DNA of 42,116 bases from Chryseobacterium sp. KLBC 52 (lineage in GTDB: Bacteria > Bacteroidota > Bacteroidia > Flavobacteriales > Weeksellaceae): positions 1 through 42,116 of the forward strand of contig NZ_QDFZ01000027.1 in assembly GCF_003347605.1 (NCBI RefSeq), written 5' to 3'. This document shows, one piece after another, positions 15,391 through 23,186 of the stretch (position 1 is the first letter of the stretch; each line of letters begins with the position of its first letter). The notes below the pieces were generated by a model. It did no database searches and was not told the origin of the DNA. It was given only the letters and a program-made list of their open reading frames with translations. Position numbers and translations under genes: made by a program.

Positions 15391-15468
15391 ATTAGGGCTT
15401 AGCATTCAGGAAATAGGTTTAAAAACACATGTTTCAATTGCCCTAAATGCTGATGTCTAAGCCCTAAT
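15391..15468. repeat. Inverted repeat ATTAGGGCTTAG upstream of rsgA
   Basis: ATTAGGGCTTAG at 15391-15402 has an exact inverse at 15457-15468. Just inside the arms, CATTCAGG on the left corresponds to the inverse of CCTAAATG on the right, offset by a 7-base insertion. It is probably a degenerate dispersed repeat. It could also fold in the 5' leader of rsgA. Confidence 0.65.
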
Positions 15469-15527
15469 TTATTTTTTAAGCTGAAAATTTAGTAGAAGTA
15501 TTATCTCTTTTACTTTTTATCCACAGC

Positions 15528-16607
15528 TTATCTCTCAATCATAATATTATTCTGAACTTCAATAGACTCTTCGTGAATTGCCTTGAATACTTTTTCAATA
15601 AACTCCTGAGACATCCCTGTTTCTTTTGCTTTTTGAGTAGCGTATTCAGTGATCACTTTCCAACGTTCAGGCTGGAAGATCGCAATGTCGTTCTCTTTTT
15701 TAAGTTTACCGATCTTTTCAGAAATTTTCATTCTTTGAGAAAGAAGTTCAATTAACTGGAAGTCAAGATCAGAGATCAGAGTTCTGTGTCTTCCCATCTC
15801 TCCTTCAAAACCAGCAAGATTAGAACTTCTCACTTTCAGATTTCCGATAAGGTCTGCAAGAACTTCCGGAGTAATTTGCTGTGAAGCATCACTCCAAGCT
15901 TCATCAGGATTGCAGTGAGATTCAATGATCGCTCCCTGGTATCCTACGTTAAGGGCTTCCTGTGTAATATCAGCAAGACCAGTTCGGTTTCCGCAGATGT
16001 GAGAAGGGTCGATTAACATTGGAATATTTGGAAACTGACTCTTGAAATCAAGGGCAATCTGCCAGTTCGGGTTGTTTCTGTATTTTGTTTTCTGGTAGGT
16101 TGAAAATCCTCTGTGAATAACTCCCAGGTTTTTAATATCCTGTCCTAAAAGCCTTTCCAAAGCACCAATCCATAATGCAAGATCCGGATTAACAGGGTTT
16201 TTCACGAATACAGGCTTATCTGTTCCTCTTAAAGCCATCGCAATTTCCTGTACTGTAAACGGGTTCACTGTAGAACGTGCTCCGATCCAAAGAACATCTA
16301 CATCTGCTTCAAGGGCTGCAAAGACATGGTGTGCGTTGGCTACCTCAGTTGCTGTTTTAAAACCGTACTCTTCTTTTACTTTTTTCAGCCAGTTCAAACC
16401 GATCACTCCTACTCCTTCAAAACCGTTTGGTTTGGTACGGGGTTTCCAGATTCCTGCACGGAATACGGATACATTGGCATTGGATTCTTTGATTCTCCTG
16501 GCCGTTTCAAGCATTTGAGCTTCACTTTCAGCGCTGCATGGTCCTGCAATCATTAGAGGCTGTGTAAGCCCATCGATCCACTCATTTTTTAAATCATTTA
16601 AATTCAT
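15528..16607 (-). CDS. Bifunctional DAHP synthase-chorismate mutase
   Basis: A 359-residue enzyme combining the first step of the shikimate pathway with the branch step to prephenate. The ATG at 16607 (MNLNDLKNEW) is preferred; the ATG at 16655 adds 16 residues of basic sequence not expected in the family. Residues about 15-255 are a class I-beta/KDSA-type aldolase barrel (MIAGPCSAESEAQ, RAGIWKPRTKPNGFEG, HRGFSTY, LIDPSHICGNR). Residues about 268-359 are a helical AroQ-type chorismate mutase (RTLISDLDFQLIELLSQRM, IGKLKKENDIAIFQPERW). The fusion lets the mutase domain act as the feedback sensor. A 380-base leader with a Phe/Tyr-rich ORF lies upstream. Confidence 0.94.
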   Translation of the reverse strand: MNLNDLKNEWIDGLTQPLMIAGPCSAESEAQMLETARRIKESNANVSVFRAGIWKPRTKPNGFEGVGVIGLNWLKKVKEEYGFKTATEVANAHHVFAALEADVDVLWIGARSTVNPFTVQEIAMALRGTDKPVFVKNPVNPDLALWIGALERLLGQDIKNLGVIHRGFSTYQKTKYRNNPNWQIALDFKSQFPNIPMLIDPSHICGNRTGLADITQEALNVGYQGAIIESHCNPDEAWSDASQQITPEVLADLIGNLKVRSSNLAGFEGEMGRHRTLISDLDFQLIELLSQRMKISEKIGKLKKENDIAIFQPERWKVITEYATQKAKETGMSQEFIEKVFKAIHEESIEVQNNIMIER

Positions 16608-16988
16608 TATTCTAAATTTTATTGTTTTTTTATATAATTTTTTCGTTAACAGCAATAGCCCTTTGGATTATAAAATTTAATTTATAATTCTTTTCAAAAA
16701 ATGCCGTTCAAAAATTGTTTAAAGGAATCAGGAAAATAATAGGGCTCTACTTCTCCTGTATTTTTTGGAAAGAAATTCAGTTAACAGTACCAATAAAATC
16801 GGTAATACGTTCTGAAATTTCTATAATAAGAAGCAGAAAAACTAAAATAACCGCTAAAAAAGTAATTAGCGGGTGCAAAAAAAGACTGATATGTGTTAGT
16901 CAAATTTTCCATTTTATTCTGGAAATGTCTTTATTTAGCGTTTCTGTTTGTAATTTGTTTTTGTCAAAAAATGATTTTCGACAGAAAT
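16608..16988 (-). promoter_or_regulatory. Putative attenuator leader of the aromatic gene
   Basis: The region between dnaX and the DAHP synthase has no ordinary gene. It contains, in transcript order, a promoter, a 43-codon aromatic-rich leader ORF and several stems. Stem 1 (CCGCTAA 16872-16866 with TTAGCGG 16857-16851) lies inside the ORF. Stem 2 (AGAAATTTCAG 16822-16812 with CTGAATTTCT 16780-16771, one bulge) spans the ORF end. Stem 3 (CAGGAGAA 16758-16751 with TTTTCCTG 16736-16729, one G-U pair) follows the ORF. A ribosome stalled on Phe/Tyr codons would block stem 1 or 2. No classic T-run terminator is evident, so the switch might act on Rho or on translation. Confidence 0.65.
16781..16912 (-). 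CDS. Aromatic-rich leader peptide (43 aa)
   Basis: The ORF runs from ATG 16912 to TAA 16781. Of 43 residues, 8 are Phe (11, 12, 18, 19, 23, 25, 33, 39), 9 are Tyr (8, 17, 22, 29, 30, 36, 37, 40, 42) and one is Trp (41), so 42% are aromatic. The final segment is RTYYRFYWYC. There is no Lys or Ile and only one Leu, unlike random translation of AT-rich DNA. Its stop is 173 bases ahead of the DAHP synthase-chorismate mutase gene. This is the composition expected of a leader peptide that senses charged Phe and Tyr tRNA. Translation has not been shown. Confidence 0.75.
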   Translation of the reverse strand: MENLTNTYQSFFAPANYFFSGYFSFSASYYRNFRTYYRFYWYC

Positions 16989-16994
16989 ATTTGA

Positions 16995-17023
16995 CAAATA
17001 TATAAAAATTATGTCAAATCAAA
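16995..17023 (-). promoter_or_regulatory. Promoter for the aromatic leader
   Basis: On the minus strand TTTG (17023-17020), 17 bases, then TATATTTG (17002-16995) matches the flavobacterial TTG-N17-23-TAnnTTTG consensus at both boxes. It overlaps the 3' end of dnaX and would start RNA near 16988, about 75 bases before the leader ORF. Confidence 0.6.
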
Positions 17024-17632
17024 CTTCATTAAATCATCAAGATCTTTCAAAAGTGGATTTTTTTCTATAAATTTTTCAAACATTTTTCTTTTCGTCACCA
17101 CCTCAATCTTCAGATTTTCAACGTCTCTGACGTATTCTATCTCAATAATATAATTCTGAATTTTTCTTTTAAAATGATTAAAAAATTCTCCACTTATTTT
17201 ATCAAATTCTACTTTTGCAGAATCTGAAGTGAACAAAACTTTGATTTTATGCTCTTCAGTTTTTACCAGTTTGAAGGTCTTGACAGCATTAAATACAAAA
17301 TTATTTTTCACCTGAAGCTGTTTAAGCATAATTTTCCATTCCACCTGCAGGTCTGTATCTGTAAAATGGTTCTGGGGAAGATTATCAGTTTTTACCACAA
17401 CATCTTCTGTTGTTTCTGCTTTATCTTCTTTATTCAAAAAGGAATTGATGCTGAAACCGGAAGAGATTCCCGGTCTAGATAATGGTTTGTTGGTTTTTGT
17501 TACTAAAACTTCCTGAACTGTCTGGGAAGCTGCAGGTTGTTGTTCTGCTTTAACTTCTTTCTTCTCCGGAGCTTTTTCCGGCATCTTCACCTCCTGCTTC
17601 TCACTGAGAAACGGAGCCAGTATCAGGAACTT
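17009..17632 (-). CDS. dnaX: DnaX tau-specific C-terminal part (-1 frame)
   Basis: This frame continues dnaX after a -1 shift at the A10 run and adds 207 residues to 359, giving a tau-like protein of about 566. The linker is Glu/Lys/Pro/Ala-rich (EKAPEKKEVKAEQQPAAS), followed by a compact C-terminal domain (TDLQVEWKIMLKQLQVKNNF to LKDLDDLMKFDLT), the region which in tau contacts the polymerase core and helicase. The first ATG at 17590 lies within the linker, so independent translation is unlikely. A 1-base error in the homopolymer would look the same, so the split could be an assembly artefact. Confidence 0.82.
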   Translation of the reverse strand, partial: KFLILAPFLSEKQEVKMPEKAPEKKEVKAEQQPAASQTVQEVLVTKTNKPLSRPGISSGFSINSFLNKEDKAETTEDVVVKTDNLPQNHFTDTDLQVEWKIMLKQLQVKNNFVFNAVKTFKLVKTEEHKIKVLFTSDSAKVEFDKISGEFFNHFKRKIQNYIIEIEYVRDVENLKIEVVTKRKMFEKFIEKNPLLKDLDDLMKFDLT

Positions 17633-17640
17633 TTTTTTTT
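17582..17640 (-). promoter_or_regulatory. dnaX slippery A10 run with downstream hairpin
   Basis: Ten A residues (minus strand, 17640-17631) are read ACT AAA AAA AAA AGT in the first frame, which stops at TGA 17625-17623. A shift of -1 gives AAG TTC CTG and stays open to 17009. About 14 bases on, CTCC-TTCTC-AGT-GAGAA-GGAG forms a stem with small internal loops. This resembles dnaX signals that produce gamma and tau by ribosomal frameshifting, or by polymerase slippage on long A runs. Confidence 0.7.
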
Positions 17641-18708
17641 AGTATCGCCTAAATTAGCTGTCAGTGAAGCCAGCTGCATTAAAGCAATTTCAACCGTAAG
17701 TCTTGGGTTTTTGGAATTCTTATAATTAATATCTGCATGATTACAGATTTCAATACCATCTATAAGCTGCTGGGCGGCCCACTTCTGTCCTTGCTCTACA
17801 AATTTAGCCTTGGTCTTCTCTCCCACTTCAATGAGTTCCATGGTGGAAGCATTCTGTGCCATCATCAGATCTCTGAAATGATTTCCTAATCCGGCAATGA
17901 AAATATGGGGATCAAAACCTTTCTTTACAATCTCATTGAAAGCGAAAAGCACTTCAGGAATTTTGTTTTCTTTGGCGAGATCCACAATGTTCAGATATTG
18001 ATCGTAATCCAGAATATTGAGTACTTCGGCGGCTTTTGCGAGGGTAATATTTTTCTGGGAGAAGGTAGAAAGTCTGTCGAAGATAGAAAGTGCATCTCTT
18101 AATGCACCGTCTGCTTTCTGGGCAATCAGATACAGGGCATCATCTTCGTACTGGATGCTTTCTTTCTGGGCAATATTTCTCAGATGATTCTGTATGTCTT
18201 CAATAACAATTCTCTTGAAGTCATAAATCTGGCAACGGGATAAAATTGTGGGAATAATTTTATGTTTCTCCGTGGTTGCCAAAATAAAAATAGCGTGGGC
18301 AGGCGGCTCTTCCAGTGTTTTAAGGAAAGCATTGAAAGCGGCAGAAGACAGCATATGAACCTCATCAATGATATATACTTTGTATTTACCAACCTGAGGT
18401 GCAAAACGTACCTGATCTATAAGTTCTCTGATATCATCTACAGAGTTATTGGATGCAGCATCCAGTTCATAGATATTGTAAGCAAAGCCATCTTCTGAAA
18501 CCGAGCCATCTTTCTCATTGATCTTTCTTGCCAGAATTCTGGCACAAGTAGTTTTACCCACACCACGAGGACCGCAAAAAAGTAATGCCTGAGCTAATTG
18601 ACTTTCTTCAATTGCATGTTCTAAAGTATCCGTAATATGGGATTGTCCTACAACTGTATCAAACTCCTGAGGACGATATTTTCTTGCAGATACTATAAAA
18701 TTTTCCAT
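17623..18708 (-). CDS. dnaX: DNA polymerase III gamma subunit (dnaX, first frame)
   Basis: A 361-residue AAA+ clamp-loader ATPase. Visible motifs are Walker A (GPRGVGKTTCARIL, about residues 46-59), Walker B (IIDEVHML), sensor 1 (FILATTEKHKI) and the SRC motif (ILSRCQIYDF). The zinc-module cysteines found after Walker A in E. coli DnaX are largely replaced (KINEKDGSVSEDGFAYNIYEL), which is usual in Bacteroidetes. Domain III (about 240-350) is complete. The frame ends just after an A10 run with KKKSS, giving a product like gamma. The tau frame continues by a -1 shift. Confidence 0.94.
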   Translation of the reverse strand: MENFIVSARKYRPQEFDTVVGQSHITDTLEHAIEESQLAQALLFCGPRGVGKTTCARILARKINEKDGSVSEDGFAYNIYELDAASNNSVDDIRELIDQVRFAPQVGKYKVYIIDEVHMLSSAAFNAFLKTLEEPPAHAIFILATTEKHKIIPTILSRCQIYDFKRIVIEDIQNHLRNIAQKESIQYEDDALYLIAQKADGALRDALSIFDRLSTFSQKNITLAKAAEVLNILDYDQYLNIVDLAKENKIPEVLFAFNEIVKKGFDPHIFIAGLGNHFRDLMMAQNASTMELIEVGEKTKAKFVEQGQKWAAQQLIDGIEICNHADINYKNSKNPRLTVEIALMQLASLTANLGDTKKKSS

Positions 18709-18805
18709 TGGTCAAAAATAAGAAATATAGTTTTAATTTGAAAATTAAAAGTTTTCAAATATCAACAAAAACATATTTCTGCTCAAATCGGAAAACTTTT
18801 AACTT

Positions 18806-19438
18806 CTACTTTTTTTTGCTGTATGCAAAGTCAATTAACTCAACAATAGCGCCTTCAATCTCTTTTCTGCCTTCTTCAGTTTTCAGGTCAATCCCACAAA
18901 ACTTATTGGCATTGTATCCTGTGTAAAGGTTAAGATAGTAAGCTCCGGAAACAATCAGAGCCATAATTGCTCTATGTCTTGTAGCTACCCCTTCACCAAA
19001 GTAAGGATCTGAGATGTTTCCAAATAAAACCTCTCCTACTTCTTCACGTTGTTCTACGAGTTTCTTGAGAATAGGTTTACTTTCCGAAAGCTCCCAAAGG
19101 ATAATCTTCTGAAGTTCTTTATTTTTCTTCAGGTTTTCGAACTGGTTCAATACAACCATTTTAGTAAGTTCGTGCCCACCGTCCGAGAAATCCATATCAA
19201 CATCCTGGTTGACCTGGCTCCAGTAATCCTGAGATTTGATATACTCATCGATCAGTTTATCAGTACTTCCAAAGTACTCATAGATCAATTTTTTATCAAA
19301 TCCGGCAACGGCAGCAATCTTGCTTACTTTTAATCCGGAATATCCTTTTACTCTTAAAATTTTACCAACTGCAGCAAGCAGTTTCTGCTTTGTTTTTTCT
19401 TTGTCCCTAATGGGGCCCTGCACTACTTTTCTAGGCAT
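18806..19438 (-). CDS. TetR-family transcriptional regulator
   Basis: A 210-residue regulator. Residues about 14-62 are a TetR helix-turn-helix (KQKLLAAVGKILRVKGYSGLKV, then AAVAGFDKKLIYEYFGSTDKL). The rest is an all-helical ligand domain with the segment RHRAIMALIVSGAYYLNLYTG. The ligand is unknown. It begins 5 bases after the alpha-oxoamine synthase gene and probably shares its transcript, so it may control that operon or report a lipid signal. Confidence 0.9.
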   Translation of the reverse strand: MPRKVVQGPIRDKEKTKQKLLAAVGKILRVKGYSGLKVSKIAAVAGFDKKLIYEYFGSTDKLIDEYIKSQDYWSQVNQDVDMDFSDGGHELTKMVVLNQFENLKKNKELQKIILWELSESKPILKKLVEQREEVGEVLFGNISDPYFGEGVATRHRAIMALIVSGAYYLNLYTGYNANKFCGIDLKTEEGRKEIEGAIVELIDFAYSKKK

Positions 19439-19443
19439 AATTA

Positions 19444-20700
19444 TTATTTTTTCGCAATATGCAATTTTTTATTAATATCATCAAACGCATTAAGCGTTTT
19501 GTCGAGATGTTCTTTTTCGTGTCTTGCCGTTACACTCATCCTGATACGTGCGTCTTTTCTTGGTACAGCCGGGTAAAGAATCGGATTGGTATAGATTCCT
19601 TTTTCTATTAGTAGTTTTCCGGCTTCACCTGTTACATAAGGATCTCCAATTTTTACGGGAATAATTGCAGAGCACGTAACACCTGTATCTAACCCTAAAT
19701 CGTCAAGTCCTTTTTTGAAATAATTGATGTTATCCCAGAGTTTTTCTCTCCAGATCGGTTCTTCGTCAATTAAATCAATGGCTTTAACAATTCCTGCGGA
19801 TGATGGTGGAGCTGTAGCGGAGAAGATCTGCTGGCGGGAATGGAACCTGATGAATGCAGCTATTTTTTTATCTGCAATGACATATCCTCCCAGATTTCCA
19901 AATGTTTTGCTGAATGTACCTGTGATGATGTCTACTTTATCCAATAACCCAGCCTGTTCCAAAGTACCTCTTCCGGTTTCTCCAAGGATGCCGACACCAT
20001 GTACGTCGTCTACCATCAGAAAGGCATTGTACTTTTTCACAAGATTATAGATCTCATTAATACGGGAGGTATCACCATCCTGGGAATACACACCATCCAC
20101 AATAACGAGTTTCGTACGGTACAGATTTTCAGATACCTTCAAAATGTGTTCCAAAGATTCCAAATTATTGTGAGGAAATGTTTTTTTATTGGTAAAAGCA
20201 CATCCCTCGTGCACGCTGGCATGTACAGCCATATCTAAAATAGCAAGATCTTCTTTCTGCATTAAACATTGTAAGCTCGCACTATTAGCGGTATACCCTG
20301 TTGTAAATACTACGGCTTCATCTTCTGTTCTTTTAAAGAAGCTTGAAATTTTCTTTTCTAAAGCATTATGGTAATCAAAATATCCGCCAATAAGAGGAGT
20401 TGCTCCTGTACCGGTACCGTATTTTTCTATTCCCTCAATAGCAGCTTGTTTTACTTTCGGGTGCTGCGTAAACCCTAAATAATCACTTGATACAAAACTA
20501 ACAAATTCTCTATTGTGATCTGCAATATTTACGTTCAGTATTGCATTCGTTCCTGAAGTATTCTTCAGTCTGTAGTTCATGTGGCCATTAGACTTTACAA
20601 AGTCTAAATATTCATAAAAAATTTCAGCCCTTTGAGCCATATCATTATCTGGTATATTCTCAAAGTCTTTAATAGTTGCTGTTGTGAAATTGATGCTCAT
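19444..20700 (-). CDS. Alpha-oxoamine synthase (serine palmitoyltransferase/KBL-like)
   Basis: A 418-residue PLP enzyme that joins an amino acid to an acyl-CoA with loss of CO2. The PLP lysine is Lys265 (GTFSKTFGNLGGYV), and the Asp-x-His pair is DDVHGVG (232-234). The cofactor-stacking histidine is His160 (DMAVHASVHEG), and YGTGTGATPLIGGY is the glycine loop. Serine palmitoyltransferase for sphingolipids is the commonest role in Bacteroidetes, but the family also includes KBL, AONS, ALAS and CqsA, and the sequence alone does not decide. The N-terminal 60 residues are longer than in core AOS enzymes. It is paired with a TetR regulator. Confidence 0.86.
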   Translation of the reverse strand: MSINFTTATIKDFENIPDNDMAQRAEIFYEYLDFVKSNGHMNYRLKNTSGTNAILNVNIADHNREFVSFVSSDYLGFTQHPKVKQAAIEGIEKYGTGTGATPLIGGYFDYHNALEKKISSFFKRTEDEAVVFTTGYTANSASLQCLMQKEDLAILDMAVHASVHEGCAFTNKKTFPHNNLESLEHILKVSENLYRTKLVIVDGVYSQDGDTSRINEIYNLVKKYNAFLMVDDVHGVGILGETGRGTLEQAGLLDKVDIITGTFSKTFGNLGGYVIADKKIAAFIRFHSRQQIFSATAPPSSAGIVKAIDLIDEEPIWREKLWDNINYFKKGLDDLGLDTGVTCSAIIPVKIGDPYVTGEAGKLLIEKGIYTNPILYPAVPRKDARIRMSVTARHEKEHLDKTLNAFDDINKKLHIAKK

Positions 20701-21128
20701 CCTTAATCTTGTTTGTTGTGGTTTAAAAGAAACAAATATATAACTATTTAAAAGGCTTAAGCGCCTCCGCTAAGATTAAATATTATTAAAGACACAATAT
20801 TTATCTCTTATTATCTGGAAACCAAAGTATTTAAATATACATCTATCTTTTTTAACGTTTTTCGCTTTTGAATTAATTAGTTTTTTCTTACCTAAATTTA
20901 ATAAAAAAATCAAACAATAAAGAAATTTTAATACATAAATAATAAAAAAATGTAATTATTTTTCACAAACAGCTCATTTATAAAAGATTATTTTTTTACT
21001 ATTTTAACATTTTAATTCACTAAACAGCTTTAAAAATACAACAATTTGAGCGTTCAAATCCCTATCCTGAGATAAAAACCAGCGCAAATCTCTTGCAACA
21101 ACAATATTAAACAAAAAAAGTAGTCAAT
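20701..21128. other. AT-rich intergenic region without recognised genes
   Basis: These 428 bases upstream of the alpha-oxoamine synthase and downstream of the AraC gene are over 75% A+T for most of their length. The only structure seen is ATTTGA-GCGT-TCAAAT (21044-21059), a 6-bp inverted repeat that could be an operator. No ORF of note, tRNA or clear terminator was found. Confidence 0.5.
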
Positions 21129-21485
21129 TTAAACTTTTTTGGAATTTCTGAAATTTCCGGGAGTAAAGCCGGTCATTTTTTTGAAAAATTTTGAGAAATT
21201 GGAAGGATCATAAGTGAAAATACGGGCAATTTCTGCCACAGATTGGTCGGATCTCACCAGCATTTGCTTGATCTGATCAATAATTTTTTCATCATAGAAG
21301 GAACAAGGGTGCTGTCCGGTTTCTTTTTTAACAGTATCAGAAAGGTGCTTATGGGACACAGCAAGCTCTCTGGCAATTTCATTCAGTTCCATAAATTCAG
21401 GAACAGCTCCGGAAATAACGTCCTGAATATGCTTGTCTAAAAAAGTAAAATACTGACGGGTAATTTCTTCACTTCTTTTCATCAT
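21129..21485 (-). CDS. Short AraC-type DNA-binding protein
   Basis: A 118-residue protein made up almost wholly of an AraC double helix-turn-helix. The first HTH is at about 34-55 (NEIARELAVSHKHLSDTVKK) and the second at about 80-112 (SVAEIARIFTYDPSNFSKFFKKMTGFTPGNFR). It lacks any sensor or dimerisation domain. Such HTH-only AraC proteins are common in Chryseobacterium, and their genes often stand alone, as here. The target is unknown. Confidence 0.87.
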   Translation of the reverse strand: MMKRSEEITRQYFTFLDKHIQDVISGAVPEFMELNEIARELAVSHKHLSDTVKKETGQHPCSFYDEKIIDQIKQMLVRSDQSVAEIARIFTYDPSNFSKFFKKMTGFTPGNFRNSKKV

Positions 21486-21578
21486 GTCTGGTTCTTGCTA
21501 ATCTGTATTCAAGATATAAAATTAGTCATAAGAGACAAAATAACACGGTGAACTTTTCGGATGTTTGAATCTGAATAT

Positions 21579-22316
21579 TTAAGAAAAACTATCTTTAAAA
21601 GCCTGGGTAGAATTTTTTACTTTCAGCTTTTCCAGGATGTTCTGACGGTGTCTGTTTACTGTATTAATGCTTATAGAAAGAAGATCTGCAATTTCTTTGC
21701 TTGCATAGCCCTCTCCAATACATTTTAAAATCTCCAATTCTCTGGCACTTAATATATTTTTATAATCGAGTTTATCTTTTACTACCACTTCTCCTTTTAT
21801 GACATTAACAATCATAAAATCTGAAACATTAGGTGAAGTCAATGCCATATTATAAAGACAAAGCGCCAATCTTAACCGTCCGTTATCGGGAGAATAAACA
21901 TAAAACATACGATGTTTCACCCACCTGTATATCTCATTTTTATCCTTCATTCTTATTTTTGAAACAACACTATATGCTGTACGCTCGCTTATTTCCATGA
22001 GATCCAGTAATTTGAAAAAACGGAGTTCATGGATGTATTTTTTCAGACGGTCATCAGGATGTATTTTTTTCAGCATCTCTTCTTCCCATATGGAGTCTAT
22101 TTCTGCAGGGTTTTCATCCATTTTTAGCCCGAGTTCATCTGCAGCGGCAGATTTGTAAATAAAACTCTTATTCTCCTGCATATCACTCAGTACACATATT
22201 GCACCTTCCATCTGAGAGTATGCTAATGCTCTCTGTTTATAGATCTCCAGATCAAGCCGGCATTTTTTTGAACTGTTATCAAGTAATCTGTCACTAAGCT
22301 GTTCGCGGATTTTCAT
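21579..22316 (-). CDS. LuxR-type regulator with an N-terminal PAS-like region
   Basis: A 245-residue protein. Its C-terminal 60 residues are a LuxR/GerE helix-turn-helix (LSARELEILKCIGEGYASKE, then IADLLSISINTVNRHRQNIL). The N-terminal 170 residues contain IHPDDRLKKYIHELRFFKLL and a later WVKHRMFYVYSPDNGRLRLA, a pattern seen in PAS-type sensor folds of Bacteroidetes regulators. There is no phosphoacceptor Asp, so it is not a response regulator. It is divergent from the DUF1349 gene, with 90 bases between, which suggests but does not prove control of that gene. Confidence 0.85.
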   Translation of the reverse strand: MKIREQLSDRLLDNSSKKCRLDLEIYKQRALAYSQMEGAICVLSDMQENKSFIYKSAAADELGLKMDENPAEIDSIWEEEMLKKIHPDDRLKKYIHELRFFKLLDLMEISERTAYSVVSKIRMKDKNEIYRWVKHRMFYVYSPDNGRLRLALCLYNMALTSPNVSDFMIVNVIKGEVVVKDKLDYKNILSARELEILKCIGEGYASKEIADLLSISINTVNRHRQNILEKLKVKNSTQAFKDSFS

Positions 22317-22406
22317 AATGGTTATTTATCAGTATTGACGGAAATGAGGTTTAATAATACTTTTGCTAAAATAATAATTTACCCTTAGAAATTATCCCCA
22401 AAGAGA

Positions 22407-23054
22407 ATGAAGAAACTGATTATCGGCCTATGCACCTTATTCCTGATCCAAAAGTTTTCCGCTCAGAGCCTTGAGAAAATGAACTGGTTTAATGAACCTG
22501 AAAAATGGGAAATCAAAAACAACAGCCTTTCTATGTTTGTAACACCCCGAAGCGATTACTGGAGGATTTCCCATTATGGATTCACGGTAGATGATGCTCC
22601 TTTCTATTATGCTACTTATGGCGGTGAGTTTGAGGCAAAAGTAAAAATAACCGGCAGTTATAAGGCAAGGTTTGACCAGATGGGACTTATGCTGAGAATA
22701 GATCAGGAACATTATATTAAAGCCGGAGTAGAATTTGTAGATGGCAAATACAATCTCAGCACGGTGGTCACTCACCATAAAAGCGACTGGAGCGTCATTA
22801 CGTTAGAAAAAACACCTCCTGCCCTATGGATAAAAGCGGTGAGAAGATTGGATGCTGTTGAGATATTTTATTCTTTTGATGATAAAAATTATATCATGAT
22901 GCGGAATGCACCTCTTCAGGATAACATTCCTGTAATGGTTGGGTTAATGGCAGCCTGTCCGGACGGAGAAGGGTTCAATGCAGTTTTTGAAAACTTCAGG
23001 GTAAAACATCTGCCGGATCAGCGCAGACTGAAGTGGCTTGAAACCCATCAATAA
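22407..23054 (+). CDS. Secreted DUF1349 protein
   Basis: A 215-residue protein with a signal peptide (MKKLIIGLCTLFLIQKFSAQ). The mature part is a beta-sandwich DUF1349 domain (YYATYGGEFEAKVKITG, FDQMGLMLRIDQEHYIKAGV, SFDDKNYIMMRNAP, GLMAACPDGEGFNAVFENF), a concanavalin-like fold found in glycan-related and stand-alone proteins. Most family members are cytosolic; this one is exported. Its substrate is unknown. Divergent from a LuxR regulator and followed by a terminator. Confidence 0.86.
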   Translation: MKKLIIGLCTLFLIQKFSAQSLEKMNWFNEPEKWEIKNNSLSMFVTPRSDYWRISHYGFTVDDAPFYYATYGGEFEAKVKITGSYKARFDQMGLMLRIDQEHYIKAGVEFVDGKYNLSTVVTHHKSDWSVITLEKTPPALWIKAVRRLDAVEIFYSFDDKNYIMMRNAPLQDNIPVMVGLMAACPDGEGFNAVFENFRVKHLPDQRRLKWLETHQ

Positions 23055-23092
23055 CGATTGAATTACACTTCAATATACAGTCAATTTTATTC

Positions 23093-23121
23093 ACCTCCCA
23101 TCATTTCCGGGAGGTTTTTTG
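23093..23121 (+). terminator. Terminator after the DUF1349 gene
   Basis: ACCTCCC pairs with GGGAGGT (23109-23115) around a 9-base loop and runs into a T6 tract. Confidence 0.87.
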
Positions 23122-23151
23122 ATTAAAAAGAGGTTCCGGGAGTTTGACATA

Positions 23152-23186
23152 AAAAGAGACTGTTTACTTTTGATACAGTCTCTTTT
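23152..23186. terminator. Second hairpin, AAAAGAGACTGT stem
   Basis: A 12-bp perfect stem (23152-23163 with 23175-23186) has A-rich and T-rich shoulders and could end transcription on either strand. It shares the AGAGAC/GTCTCT core with the rsgA terminator. No minus-strand gene ends here, so it is either a back-up terminator or a dispersed repeat. Confidence 0.6.

Noticed and set aside
15517..15525. TTATCCACA, a perfect DnaA-box sequence
   Set aside because: It is a single box with no cluster, no AT-rich unwinding element of the right kind and no dnaA or dnaN nearby, so it is not evidence for an origin.
16715..17005. A 96-codon plus-strand ORF in the dnaX-DAHP synthase gap
   Set aside because: It is antisense to the aromatic leader ORF, has low-complexity Lys/Ile/Phe-rich composition, no motif, and is best explained as a shadow of the leader.
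21044..21075. TTCAAATCC resembling a tRNA T-loop
   Set aside because: No acceptor stem, anticodon arm or D-arm can be folded around it.
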